Assembly (NCBI GenBank): GCA_014529385.2
Contig: CM043944.1
Location: forward strand, 75,203,884-75,267,883
Direction of reading: 5' to 3'
Length of the DNA: 64,000 bases
Source of the DNA: Adiantum capillus-veneris
Lineage: Eukaryota; Streptophyta; Polypodiopsida; Polypodiales; Pteridaceae
Each line of letters opens with the position of its first letter. The stretch's first letter is position 1. A program made the position numbers and the translations under genes. Under the pieces are notes generated by a model. It did no database searches. It was not told the origin of the DNA and was given only the letters and a program-made list of their open reading frames with translations. Positions 11,561 through 22,745 of this stretch are shown piece after piece.

Positions 11561-12436
11561 CTCTTTATCTGAGTGAGATTTCTTTGTTAAATCCTTGATT
11601 TGCTAGTACACCACCCGATTTAAGGTACATAAAGACCAATAATGCTCAATGAGATTGAATACCTGGCCTTTAGAACCAATACTAACATGTTTTAGTGTTG
11701 TAATCCCAAACTGGCTATTGACTCAAGCTTGTTCGTGACCACTCCTATACAATCAATAGTATACAAGTCAATCTATTACCTACAAGTATGTACAAGGATT
11801 CTTGGTTAGAATTTTTAGTATCAAATTTGCAGAAGTACCCAAAGGATCAATCTGCAACCTTCTAGTAGCAAAAAAATTCCAAATGACTCCAAAATTTTCA
11901 AACTATCTGTATGATAGGTTTTATATCCTTAACAACCAAAAAATGTCAATATTGAGCTCTCTAGATAGTATACAATAATAAGCGTGCTACTTTTCTAGTG
12001 GTTGAGGAAAAAAGTATTTTTCAAATTTTTTGATTCCTATTTGTTGTGTCCAATAAGCTTTGAATCAGGTTTTATAAAATTTCCAAATAGTTTGTATGTA
12101 TGGCAGTTTTTGATGCAATTCAAGTGGTTGTCTAAGTCAACACTTTTTGAAATCACTTGATATTTCACACATACACTCTATTACTATCCTAGGTCAAATT
12201 CCTTTTAATTTTGTTAAAAAAATTGAATTTATAGGACAGGAGATAATAAGCACGCTTATCACCTCTTAGGTCAAAATGATTTTTGACTTGTATTCATGGA
12301 TGTTCACACTATAAATAAGTCACTTGTCAAGTTTTGTAAAGTCCATGCCAAACTTTGTGTTTGCTTTTGGACTTCAATGAAATCTAGACCTAACTGGAAA
12401 CTTACAACTCTAATTGACTTCAAATTGAATCAGAGT
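11561..12436. other. No gene recognised
   Basis: AT-rich, stop-rich sequence. No domain, RNA or repeat seen. Confidence 0.45.
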
Positions 12437-12443
12437 CCTAATA

Positions 12444-13047
12444 CCCCGGGGGATTCACTCTATATAAAAAACAAGACGCCACCTGCGAGCGAACAACTTT
12501 CATAAAACCCCTATATACGACTCATATTAGGGAATATGACCCCCCTTTCTACGCTTATACAACAACCAATGCAAAAAAATATCATACCCCTATCTTACAT
12601 ATAAAATTTACGTCTCACATGAGCTAACTGAGTAAAACTAGTCAAAGAGTGTGGAGCATAGTGACTGACAATGTACTAAGGAACCTCTTTTGTTGATAAC
12701 TAGATGTATCCTCAATGTGTCTTAGTTTGACTTTCAAACTATGTGCCCATTCAGCCTACACTCTAGCTACTCGTCTAATTATGACCCATCTAAATTACTC
12801 AAAAAACATGGTTATAAAGTTGTGTTAGGTTCTCCATGTAAATTTTCATCTATACAAAATCTTTATAGCTTTCATCCCTCAACAAATGAACTATAATCAC
12901 AAAACAAGCAATTGATATAGAGAATTGTTAGTTCTTGCATGTATCTTTGTAGCTATTGACTCACAAGTTTTAGGGCAAACTCTTTTGGGAAGCCATAATT
13001 TTGAAACACAAAAACTTCCTCTCATTTTTTCCTTTCCTCACTTCTTC

Positions 13048-13079
<32 letters not shown>

Positions 13080-13239
13080 CTCGCCCCCCTAAATATGATA
13101 CCCCCTCCCTTATTTTTCATCTTGGGAGATAAATTATTGGGGGCCTACCCCTAACTTATACGCTTATGTAGCTTGTAAAAACCCCCCCCTCCCCTGCACT
13201 TACGTGGTGCGGTAGGTTTTCCATGGTGAATCCCCCGGG
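12444..13239. mobile_element. MITE-like element with CCCGGGGGATTCAC ends
   Basis: The left end reads CCCCGGGGGATTCAC (12444-12458) and the right end is its inverse, GTGAATCCCCCGGG (13226-13239). The flanks are CCTAATA (12437-12443) and CCTAATA (13240-13246), a likely target duplication, although a shorter TAA duplication fits as well. No coding capacity is visible. The right 160 bp is related, in inverse orientation, to the short element at 55489-55662. The class is unproven; PIF/Harbinger-like is one option if the duplication is TAA. Confidence 0.6.
13049..13078 (+). repeat. Homopolymer C run (30 nt)
   Basis: Uninterrupted cytosines inside the MITE-like element. The length is unreliable for technical reasons. 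Confidence 0.9.
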
Positions 13240-13363
13240 CCTAATACACTATCTTCTAACATGTGGTAGGTCCAAAGGATAAAAAAATTTCATTTCCAAG
13301 TCAGAAGATAATAAGGGTGCTTATTATATAGGAACCTCTCTTGTCCTCAGATGTATTCGCAGT

Positions 13364-15050
13364 TTGGATGCTTCTCAATTAATCTATGATTTGGCTCTTG
13401 CCTTGGATAAAAAGTTATCTATCTTACACATGCTTTCTTTCAATGATTGGGTCAAGATTCTGGCTATCCTGGACAAGGATTGCAAAGATGGGTTTACTAT
13501 GATTTCCCATTACATAGCCCAACTACCTATACTTTTTGTACAATATCAACAAGATCTAGCCCTGTTCTCTTCTTCTAGGGCTGACCTATCTAGCTTTCAC
13601 AAAAAATTATGTGGCCTCAATCCATCTTTTATCATTACCCTTGCTGCTTCGACTATCCCACAAATTGGAGGAATCTTTTGCAGAGATAGTGCGGCACTTG
13701 AAGCTATCAAGGAGTTTCAAAACAATCTTTGCTCCCTTAGTGACTCTAATATTTTGGAAATGGTACCCAAAATGTCCAAAGTTTTTCCTTTCCTATTAGT
13801 TAAAAAAATTAAATTGAATCTTTTGGAGTGGACCATCAGCTCTGGGTTTTATCTAACAAAGCCTTTCTGGCACCAATTCTTAGTGGGTATATTTGGCTAA
13901 TCTTCCTACCTCCACAATTGAAGATTGTGGAGGTAGGAAGATTAGCCAAATATACCTCCCCTTCAACTTCAACTGTATTGACCATTCCAAATGCTTTTCC
14001 AATACAAGATTGTAAATTCGGACAAAAGGGAACATGGGGTTTGCTAAAAGTAGTCTTGACTTCTACACGAAATCAATTTGGAATGTATCTCGGTCATATG
14101 TTAAATGTGCATGCAAGTTTCTTGACCCTAAAGTGTCATGCGAGTCTAGCATTATGTGGTTTGACCATGCTATGTGGTTTATCCTCAACCATCTTGACCA
14201 GCTCTTCCCCGAGAAGCTAGTGGACTTTCATCTATCCCTTATCTGTTCTTGTTTAGGGGGCCAAGCCAAACAACTAGAGATTTCTCAAATTGCTTTCAAT
14301 ATTTTTCATGGGCTTATGCTGGATATCCTTAAAGAACTGAAATTTGATGAACCAAGGATATATTTGACCACTTATTCCAATTATAAAGGTGTTAAGATTA
14401 TCACCAGTATGCTCAAGCCGTGTATTAAAGATGATGACTCCACCTCGCTGAAAAGATAACTCTTTAGCCACCCCCAATAATACATTCACATAGTTTTTGA
14501 CACCTAGTTCTTCCTCTAATTTTAACAAAGGAAAATCTCATAGGTTTTCAAGAAACACCCCTATCTGGAACCTCCTTGACTTATGATCACTTATGCTGTG
14601 TAGGTTGCTTTTGGCCCATGTGGAAGGATGCATCTTACTAAGAAGACTTCTTGCAAGGAGTATATTTACAAACATTGTCTTTTCCAAAATGAACCTCTGG
14701 ATTGGGTGCCCCCAAAGACATTATTTTGTGAGTGTTTTGAGCTACTTTTTGGAGACCATGAAATACTTGATAATGTACTTATTGGGTGGAAGTATCAACA
14801 ACCTATTCAGAATCTTGTCTACAATATTGATATTTTACGACACAACACCGTTCTTGATTGTGCTTGTGATAAATATATCCCTCTTTGTAAGGATTTTGAT
14901 ACTTATGGCAGGCATGTCTGCACTTGTAAACTTGATTTAGTTAAAGATGTCACAGTCCGGAAGATTTTAGCTAAAGGACTTAATCACATACCCATTTTTT
15001 CTAAAAGCCCATATTTTGCTTTATCAGCTTTACTTAGCTGCTTACACTAA
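13364..15050 (+). pseudogene. Penelope-like element, N-terminal region with CxC motifs (broken)
   Basis: Three open pieces in different frames (13364-13900, 14034-14459, 14628-15050) lead into the reverse transcriptase at 15451-16573. The last piece carries the conserved PLE segment before the RT: a Cys cluster DCACDKY (CxC at 14859-14867), then HVCTCKLDL (CxC at 14919-14927), then VRKILAKG. This corresponds to the (D/C)L.I.....R.LL.KGPK pattern typical of PLE proteins. A CxC linker is described for PLEs with an N-terminal GIY-YIG nuclease (Naiad/Chlamys types). I could not find a clear GIY-YIG motif upstream, so that assignment is tentative. A 33-bp inverted repeat at 13886-13956 breaks the first piece. 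Confidence 0.6.
13886..13956. repeat. Perfect 33-bp inverted repeat with 5-nt loop
   Basis: The arms 13886-13918 and 13924-13956 are exact complements (GGTATATTTGGCTAATCTTC and onward) around the loop TGAAG. The left copy fits the reading frame of 13364-13900, which stops inside the hairpin. The right copy leads into the next frame. This looks like a snap-back duplication rather than an original part of the gene. Confidence 0.9.
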
Positions 15051-15450
15051 CCTTGTCAGTACTCTCTGACTGGAGAAGATAGTCCTACTGGACTTAGCTA
15101 AAATGGTTAAACAATGTTTCTTTCAAAAAATTTCGCTTATACCATATAAATGGTTGTCTACTGAGAGTTCCTCGATCACACCACAACATGAATTTATATT
15201 TCAAAAGCTTTCACAAGATTGTTTTATAGTAGGGCTCGATAAAATCTCCAACTATCTCACTCTTTTGTGAAAAAACTTGGTTTGGAAAGCAGTTCACTCT
15301 CGGGTATCTGGGAAGGAATTCACATCGCTAAACATATCTCTTTGTGAGGTCACTGATAGGGTTTCCAAACATTTGGAAAAACTTAGCTATTCTCTTCAGG
15401 ATACCAAGATTCTAGTGCCTTTTCCCACCTATTAACTTCACAAGAATAAA

Positions 15451-16573
15451 TTCATATGGATATCTGATGCCTCGAATGGTATTTGTACTGACATTACCAA
15501 AGATATCACCCTTTGCCTTGACCTTGTACTTTTAGAATTTGGATTTGTTTGTGCAATCAACAAAAAATCTGTTCTAACTTTCTCCAAATAGACTATAACC
15601 CTTTTTGGCTAGTAAAAAACTCCACTGAAGTTACTCTTAACCTCCCCAAATAGATTTTCCATCTCTTCACAACATATATTACTCAATGCTATGAGAATAA
15701 TATCTTTGGAAGGTGAATTAGGGCTGAAAGATGTTCTACTACAAATGATTAGGCTAGCCTTTAAACATGCTAGGAGGAATGTTTTTTTCTACATTTCTCT
15801 CTCTAAAAAACCTAGATGGATTAAGAAATCCTAATCTTCTTCTCCTTTACACTTCGATGATGAAAAACTATTTAATAATATATCTTGGGTCCTCAATAAC
15901 TGCACTATTCTCTTCGGAGGACAATGCTTTAACCAATGCCTGGGCATTCCCATGGGTTTTTCCTGTTCAACCCTTAAGTGTAAATATATACTTGGCCTTC
16001 TTTAAATACAAATGGTTTCTCAAAACCATGGGTGATAAAATCAACTATCATAAACTTTTACTATTTAAGAACACTTATAGATATATGGATGACATATTAA
16101 GCCTCAACAATAAAACTTCCTCAGAAGAAATTAATCATATTTACCTCAATTGCCTAAAGATTGAACCAACTTATAGCCATGGGTTTACTACATCCTCTGG
16201 CTTCTTTTCTACTTCAATACAATTCCTTAACTTTACAATTACACTTCATAACCCATGTAGTGGTGGCTATGACCAACGGTTTACTTGGAAGAGAGACCTA
16301 TTAGATATCCCTCCCATAGAATTTGTAAAAAAGAACAGTAATCAACCTCATAAAGCTGCTCTTAGTACTTGCATCAGCCTCCTATATTTGATCTTGTATT
16401 CCTCCTCTAACTGCTTCTTAGCATGGGAAGACATCAAACTGCTTATTCACAAGTTTTGCCTTAATGGATTTACGAGAAGTAACATAGTTAGCAAAATCAC
16501 AAAAACTCTTTCTCAAAATGACTGGCCTGGCTTACAATTCAACCATACTAAAGTCACCTCTCTAATTAAGTAG
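15451..16573 (+). pseudogene. Penelope-like reverse transcriptase (palm and thumb), frameshifted
   Basis: Motif A lies at about 15451-15500 with ISDASNGICTDITKDI (catalytic Asp at 15466). One frame from 15721 to about 16004 carries FFYISLSKKPRWI, then FDDEKLFNNISWVLNN, then GIPMG (15943-15957). The palm continues in another frame: YRYMDDILSLNN (YMDD at 16082-16093), then FLNFTI, RFTWKRDLLDIP and a thumb-like tail to a stop at 16571. GIPMG plus FRYIDD(V/I)LSLNN is the PLE signature and differs from LTR-element or LINE RTs. No GIY-YIG follows the thumb, so the element is either nuclease-free or of the N-terminal-nuclease type. At least one frameshift and several stops near 15590-15710 make it non-functional. 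Confidence 0.8.
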
Positions 16574-16636
16574 CACGCGCATTCACAATGGGCCTACTAC
16601 CGACCCATTGTGTATGGTGCTTGGGACAGGGCGGGT

Positions 16637-16654
16637 ACACACACACACACACAC
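16637..16654 (+). repeat. (AC)9 microsatellite after the PLE RT
   Basis: A short pure AC run 64 bp after the RT stop codon. It marks the junction with the first of the downstream TATA-bearing units, in the same way as the longer (CA)n runs at 19021, 21388 and 31197. Confidence 0.9.
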
Positions 16655-17090
16655 TTATGGCTAGTTCTAGCTTGATTGTAATTTTCTTTTGCTGGACTAC
16701 TAGCCGGGGATGCCTAGAGTGTACTACTGGGCTTGTATTGAATAAGATGGGACCATACCAATACCTAAACTTGTAGTTAATTGAGGTAATGAGGGTATGC
16801 GGGTTTATGGCTCTGCATTCCCTGGCATTTTATACAACCATGGTGGCTCCCTCCTTTTGCACTCTCTCCATTCTATGTACTTGCAGCGTGGTTTAACTCC
16901 ACATGTAGTGTAGGGGCCTGTTGTTCTGTGCTGACGGTTGACCGGAACTTGATCCATAACACCTCTTTTTCTCCCTCCCTATGTATGTCTCTGTACCTGG
17001 TGGCGCACTACTACTATAGTTACCTACTGTAGATGGGCCCGCTTTACTACCATGAAGAAGATGTTAACTACTCCTAAACCCTATAAAAGG

Positions 17091-17104
17091 TGAGCGTTTT
17101 TAGC
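17091..17104 (+). promoter_or_regulatory. TATA-like box of unit A (CTATAAAAGGTGAGC)
   Basis: The TATAAAAGGTGAG string is shared by the array units: A here, B at 19673, C at 23012 (with a spacer) and D at 31674. Conservation among otherwise diverged units suggests a promoter at the 5' side of a repeated element. Confidence 0.5.
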
Positions 17105-17689
17105 TCAATTACCATTGGTAGTGTGTGCATGTGTTCTTGATGTATTCATCTACATAGTAGCACTTTCTATGAAATGGCCTACTGGTTGGTACTATTAAGT
17201 AATGTCACTTATGTTGTGGCTTGGATGGTGTATGCTCCTGGAAGAAAGCTTTCAACTATTTGTTAAAACATCGACGTTCAAAGTTGTATCCAGGACATTG
17301 GTTGTATGTCCCTTTCTTAAAGGAAGGATTTTGTGTTGTTATAAATGTTCGGTCCTATCCTTGGCTTGTGTAGTTTCAACATTAATGAGGAAATTGCAGC
17401 CTGTTAAGTTGGTTTTTTGGCGACCTTATAAGGCTTAGTCATAAGGATGATGTTCTTCATAACACTTGGTGTGATGAAAACCATTTGGTAATGTGAACCT
17501 ACTGGTTTGGTGTCTAACTTCGGCTTGGCATGATTTGGCAACAACCAGAGTCTTGATTCTTTAAGGTTTCCTCTTGTAAACATTGAAAGTTGTTAAATTT
17601 GACCTCTGGTTAAGCTAGATATGATGAAGTAATGTCATTAACACATAGGGAAGGAAAATACTTGATGGTGTTAACCCTCGGAGAGTTGA

Positions 17690-18620
17690 AGACCATTACC
17701 TATTAGTTGACCAATATACCAGTATACCAATATACCAGTATACTAGTTAGCTGGATATTAGTATAAACAATATATCAATATCAGTAGTAGTAGTACTATC
17801 AACACCAATACTAGAATTGATAGTCTGAAATTAGTACCATTACTAGTATGCCAGTATGGCAATATAGTAGTTTTTCAATTCCAGAACCACCAGTACCAGT
17901 ACTAAGAATAAAAAATCTGAAGACTAGTACTAGTACCAGTACCAATATCAAACCTGTATTTATATTAATACCCAACTCTCAGCAGGACTCTTGTAGAATT
18001 ACCTATTTCCTTTCTCTGAGTATACAACTCTTGGTTTTACATTTTTTTGGTATTAGCGGCATGAAAAAATGTTTGGGAGCCAGTATACAAGTAAACCGGT
18101 AGACTAGTATAGCAGTAAAGCAGCACCAGTACCAGTACTACTAAAACGGTAGTACGACTAAAAATTTGAGACTAGTACTAGTACTAGTATACTTGTTTAG
18201 CAGTATAGCAATATTAGTACGAAGACTAACAATACTGTTACTAGCATTGAAAATCTAAAAATTGGTACCATTACCAGAATGAGTATACCAGACCTATATG
18301 AGTACCGGTACACCGACTCTTTGCAAGACCTGTATAGAATCACCTATTTCCTATTTCTAAATATTAAAGTATTGGTTTTCTTCATTTTTTTTTGGTACTC
18401 TTGACATAGACAAATGTTTGGGAATCGATATACCAGTGCAACAATATAGAGTATAGCAGTATCAATTCTAGCACTACCAGTACCAATACCAGCACTGAAG
18501 GACTGAGACTAGTACCAGTACTGATGTACCAGTATACCAGGATAGCGATATAGCAATACCAGTACTAGCACTGAAAGTCTGAGACTAGTACCAGTACCAG
18601 TACCAGTATACCAGACTGGC
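17690..18620. repeat. Degenerate AGTACC/AGTATACC repeat field with a ~335-bp duplication
   Basis: Dense, imperfect repeats of CAGTACCAGTA and CAGTATACCAGTA fill the region. A larger block is duplicated: the segment near 17970-18110 (GAATTACCTATTTCCT, then TTTGGTATT, then AATGTTTGGGA) recurs near 18305-18440. Short open frames inside are repeat artefacts. Confidence 0.75.
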
Positions 18621-19017
18621 AAAGGTTTGTTTATGATAGTGTAATTGGTTACCGAAGTCTCTTGAAATTTCTATTTACTTGCACAAAAAAATTGTAGCTT
18701 TGTGACATGGATAACAACTAGGATGCCCGTGCATCACCTGCATATAGAGCCAATGCTAACAGAATGTTGTGTTATTCTATGGGTGCAGGTGAGGGCTACA
18801 TTGTTTGGTTCAACTTTTTGGTGCTTTACTGTTTGGAAGATTGGCAGCTAGTTTGAAGTTGTGAAGGAGTTTCTACCCTTTGGATGATGTCTTATACCGA
18901 CCTAGTGATATTCATTTGTACAAAATCAGGCTATCTAAGTTTGTTTTGTACAATAAACCTTGTATTTATCTAGGTACCTTGGTCTTTGAACATGTATATG
19001 TTCGATTGTGAATAAAT

Positions 19018-19020
<3 letters not shown>

Positions 19021-19052
<32 letters not shown>
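19021..19052 (+). repeat. (AC)16 microsatellite at A/B junction
   Basis: A pure AC run directly after AATAAATAAA. It ends unit A. Confidence 0.95.
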
Positions 19053-19056
<4 letters not shown>

Positions 19057-19494
19057 GTACTTATACAATTAATGATCTTTATGCATAGATATACCCATTC
19101 ACTACAAAATCTTAACCTAGTACAAAGTTTAACTGTATACCAGGTCTGGTTTAGGTTTTGAATTAAAAAAAAAAACCCGGCAACTCCCCCAAAACAACAC
19201 TCCCGTCCTCCCCCCCATGGGGACTTGTCCCTCCTACACTTTGATAGGTTTTGTTGGCCTCTCAAGATTGTGTTTTTTTGGCATACATGGGCCTTTAACC
19301 TTCATAGGGAACATGAATTTTGGGACACTACCCCAAATACGATATCTGGTGCTCATTTTTGGGATACTGTATTAGGTATCTTAAATGACCGTGGTACATG
19401 CGTTGTAAGTATTTCACACTTGTCCTCTTACCCTCTCTACCTCATGACCCTACTGACGAATGTTCTCTTTGCACTTGCACATAGTTTGATGGTT

Positions 19495-19495
<1 letters not shown>

Positions 19496-19526
<31 letters not shown>
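19496..19526 (+). repeat. Homopolymer C run (31 nt)
   Basis: Pure C tract just upstream of the TATA box of unit B. The open frame 19225-19737 reads through it as polyproline and is probably not a gene. Confidence 0.9.
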
Positions 19527-19671
19527 TTCTCTCCCGCTCTGTCCCCTATGTAGGGTGCCATGGTGGTTGCCGTTTGTAGCCAGGCGCTTTGGGGGCCAAG
19601 CAAAATCAAAATGGATTCCTACATACCGGTCTTCCTCATCACTCCCTCCACTGATGGAATACTATATAAAT

Positions 19672-19690
19672 AAGGTGAGGATGGCCCTGA
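19672..19690 (+). promoter_or_regulatory. TATA-like box of unit B
   Basis: CTATATAAATAAGGTGAGG. The following CCCTCACTTAGCCTTG is also present after the unit D box (31671 onwards), which supports a shared transcription start region. Confidence 0.5.
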
Positions 19691-20252
19691 GCCCCTCACT
19701 TAGCCTTGTCTTTTGTGTGGTGTTTGCGTTTGAGTAAAGAGAGATTTGAGGGCTTTCTTGGTGGCCTGCCTACTATCTAACTATGGAGCTGGTAGAAAAG
19801 AATGGTGCTTCTCACGTTTGAATTCTACAAAAAAGTACTTTTTTACTGGTTTTTTCGCACTAGACATTTTGTTTTTTAATATACTGCACATCATAGTATG
19901 ATTCATGGTTCTATAAGGATTTTTGGCCCTGGTTGCTCACATTACAGGTTGCAATGTATGATAATCTTTGTATAAAAATAGTTTCCTTGTTGCAACTATA
20001 GATCTCCTTCAAGAGCACGCTTTATGACTCTAATAGTCATTCTCTGCCGAAACTCTGAGTTTGTTGTATTTTTATGAAGATCCTGTTCAGATATTCTCTC
20101 ATCAATGTGTCATAGGGATAAATGTTGGTTACTACACCTTGATCTAATTTAAGAAGGTTGTATCTGAGGTGGACGTGGATATGTTGAGATTGGTTATTGG
20201 TTATGGTTTACGGCTTGATTAAACTAAAATTGCATTGCTCGAGTTAAAAAGA

Positions 20253-20274
20253 AGGGGGGGGGGGGGGGGGGGGG
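20253..20274 (+). repeat. Homopolymer G run (22 nt)
   Basis: Pure G tract inside unit B. The length is technically uncertain. Confidence 0.9.
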
Positions 20275-20803
20275 CAGGATGGTCAGAAGGTTGCTTTGCC
20301 CTATTATCGATGATACTTTCAGGCACAAATTTCACGAGTCAACTGTATTTTTTTAGAGTTAGTACATATTTTAGGTATCAAATCTCTTGGTGACTTACTT
20401 AAGTAACTTCTGCTCCGCATAAAAAGGAGTGTATTATGGATGTCGCTCTCTCGGCATAGCTCACTGGTTTTTTTGCAGGATTTGTATCACGACAGTATGG
20501 TTGAGCAAACCATATCCTATTATAGGTATAAACATGTCACTGGCTGGTATAACAATGTTGTAAAGTACTGTGTATTCAATTAGATCCTGGTAATTTGTTT
20601 TGACTTGAAATACTCAGCTAGATTTTGATACCTAGACCAAATAAAGGAATTTGAGAATTGAGTCTGAAAATCAAATTGCTGTGATTGTACGGTGATAGAC
20701 GATAAAATGAAACAGATTGAATGAGGTGCTTTAAACTAAACATTTAACTTACAAACATTTTAGGTATTTTTAAGAAGACTTGGGGGGCTTTTTTCTGAGA
20801 CAC

Positions 20804-20837
20804 TTTGATCAGAAGGGGTTGTGGCCTTCTGATCAAA
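20804..20837. other. 13-bp perfect hairpin in unit B
   Basis: TTTGATCAGAAGG, loop GGTTGTGG, CCTTCTGATCAAA. The same stem is kept in unit C (30712-30737, changed on both sides to ATTAGAAGG/CCTTCTAAT) and, more decayed, in unit D (32812-32843). The paired changes suggest the stem itself was under selection at the RNA level. Confidence 0.7.
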
Positions 20838-21385
20838 ATGATATATATATTATCTATTTAAGGTCTAAAAAATGGGGCTATATAGGAATCCTACATAGAA
20901 TTACTTTCATAAATCTAAGAGATTTTGTCTTTTTTCACAAATCGATATATAAAAAATACACACATCTTATACTTTGCTAAAACTGGATTACATATACACT
21001 CTAGATGTTTTTAAAAAAATTAAAACGTTGTAAGTTGGACATTGATAACAACAAATATAGTCCAATAATACCTGCAAAACGCATTCAAGACTAATGTATC
21101 TGTTGTCTTGTTTGAATGGATGCAGGTGAGGACTCTATCCTTTCTTGGAATTTTTTGACTTGAAACAAATGATCGTCCGTGACTTCACTTGCTTCTACTA
21201 CTTGGGAATTACTTCTTTGATGGGTTATTATTAATGTATACTAGAATGAGACCTCATTCTTATAGCCATGTACACATATAATTAAGACTGAGTTGTTTTT
21301 GTACTTATCATTGTCATTTTTCTAAAAACTAGTTGTTTTCTGAGCGTAAAAGTTCATTTGTTTCTTATTATATAAGTAAAAACAA

Positions 21386-21387
<2 letters not shown>

Positions 21388-21416
<29 letters not shown>
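21388..21416 (+). repeat. (CA)n microsatellite at B/C junction
   Basis: A run of about 14 CA units following AAAACAACTA. It ends unit B. Confidence 0.95.
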
Positions 21417-22017
21417 GCTTTCACGGGACAAATAAGCTTAGCTGATGATTATTTCAGGAGCCCTTCATGTACATCTCTATTATGCCGCCTTACATGATCA
21501 CACAAACAGCTGTCACAGTAGAAGCAAGTGTTTGGACGCTCAGCCAAAGGTATGATACGAGTCGCCAAGGCTACCCCATACTCTCGAGTGCGGTGAGTAC
21601 AATCAAAATATCCTCGTAGTTGATGACCATAACTACGGTATAAGAAAATCTTATGAGGAGGTAGAAACTGGGCTAGCAGATATAGCCGATCTGAAAAACC
21701 GGGCTCTATTGAATGCTCAATGTAATAATACTTTGGCCCTAGGCCCATTGCTTCAGTAACCATCGCCAATTAGATATTGTTCTTGAAATGTTCACGACCC
21801 CAAAGGGTCACTCGTGTCACTCGGTCCTGATATGTCCACCACTTTGTTTGGGAAATAGAGGCTCCTAACTGCGGAAATAGATGAAGTTCATAACGGAGTA
21901 ATGTTGCTCGACGAATAGATTCATTTGACATAAAGAGATGTGGAATTGCTATGAAAAAAAACTGGTCATGACTGTATGCCATAATATACTAAATACACCG
22001 AGGAAGCAAAATAGTTG

Positions 22018-22745
22018 AAGAATGCTAACTGTGGAAATGATACTCTGGACTCGGGTTTTATATTTGACCAACCATCTAGAATAAAACCATTTTTTGACTC
22101 CTAAGCCAAATTGGAAATAGGAGAGTGTACTCGAAATTGAGTATACCCTCACATTGTAGATCGGTTCTTTTTTTACACTAGTGGATTGCTAAAGCTTAAT
22201 ATAGGGCTGGGATAGTAGGTGTAAATACCTACTGTGTATGTATACTTGAGGCCTGATACAGCTTACTTGCTACGAGTCTAAAGACCGGGCTTTGACTATG
22301 GGAATTGATGCTATCTAATTATACCTTGTGGTGATGTGGACTGTCCGATCGGGCTTTACATTTAACTTAAACAAAATAGGTGAATACTACTAACTTTGGA
22401 AATGATACTCTGGACTTGGGTTTTATATATGACCAACCATCTGGAATAAACACATTTTTTTTGACTCCTAAGACAAATTGGAAATAGGAAAGTGTACCCG
22501 AAATTGATTATACTCTCACATTGTAGATCGGGGTTTTTTGTACACTAGTGGATTGCTAAAGCTTAATGTAGGGCTGGGATAGCAGGTGTAAATACCTACT
22601 GTGTATGTATATCTGAGGCTTGATACAGTTTACTTGTTACGAGTCTAAAAGACCGGGCTTTGACTATGAGAATTGATGCTATCTAATTTTACCTTGTGGT
22701 GAGGTGGACTCTCTAACTGGGCTTTACATTTAACTTAAACACTCT
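22018..22745 (+). repeat. 365-bp direct tandem duplication
   Basis: Copies at about 22018-22381 and 22382-22745 share GGAAATGATACTCTGGAC, ATTGTAGATCGG, ACACTAGTGGATTGCTAAAG and GACCGGGCTTTGACTATG in order, with a difference about every 12-15 bases. Confidence 0.85.

Larger units (their letters stand above)
16655..19052 (+). repeat. Repeat unit A of the (CA)n-ended head-to-tail array
   Basis: Non-coding unit bounded by AC runs on both sides. It has a TATA-like box followed directly by GGTGAGC (17091-17104). Near its end (18700-18800) is sequence related to units B, C and D: ACATGGATAACAAC, then TGCAGGTGAGG. The last bases are AATAAATAAAAC followed by (AC)n. The middle is filled by AGTACC-type repeats (17690-18620). 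Such a layout could be a non-autonomous retroelement or a PLE-derived pseudo-LTR series. No protein is encoded. Confidence 0.55.
19053..21416 (+). repeat. Repeat unit B of the (CA)n-ended array
   Basis: About 2.36 kb, similar in length to unit A (2.40 kb). It contains the TATA box CTATATAAATAAGGTGAGG (19672-19690), a 13-bp hairpin at 20804-20837, and a 3' block at 21016-21170 (GTTGTAAGTTGGACATTGAT, then GGATGCAGGTGAGGACTCTA). That block aligns well with unit C at 30830-30990 and unit D at 33035-33133. It ends TTCTTATTATATAAGTA and (CA)n. Homopolymers at 19496 (C) and 20253 (G) lie inside. No coding region is convincing. Confidence 0.6.

Noticed and set aside
19225-19737. 170-codon open frame across a polyproline run
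   Set aside because: It spans a C homopolymer and a TATA-like box in a repeated non-coding unit; no family similarity.
20804-20837. Possible hammerhead ribozyme, as known in some Penelope-like elements
   Set aside because: The stem is present but I see no CUGAUGA and GAAA core boxes around it.
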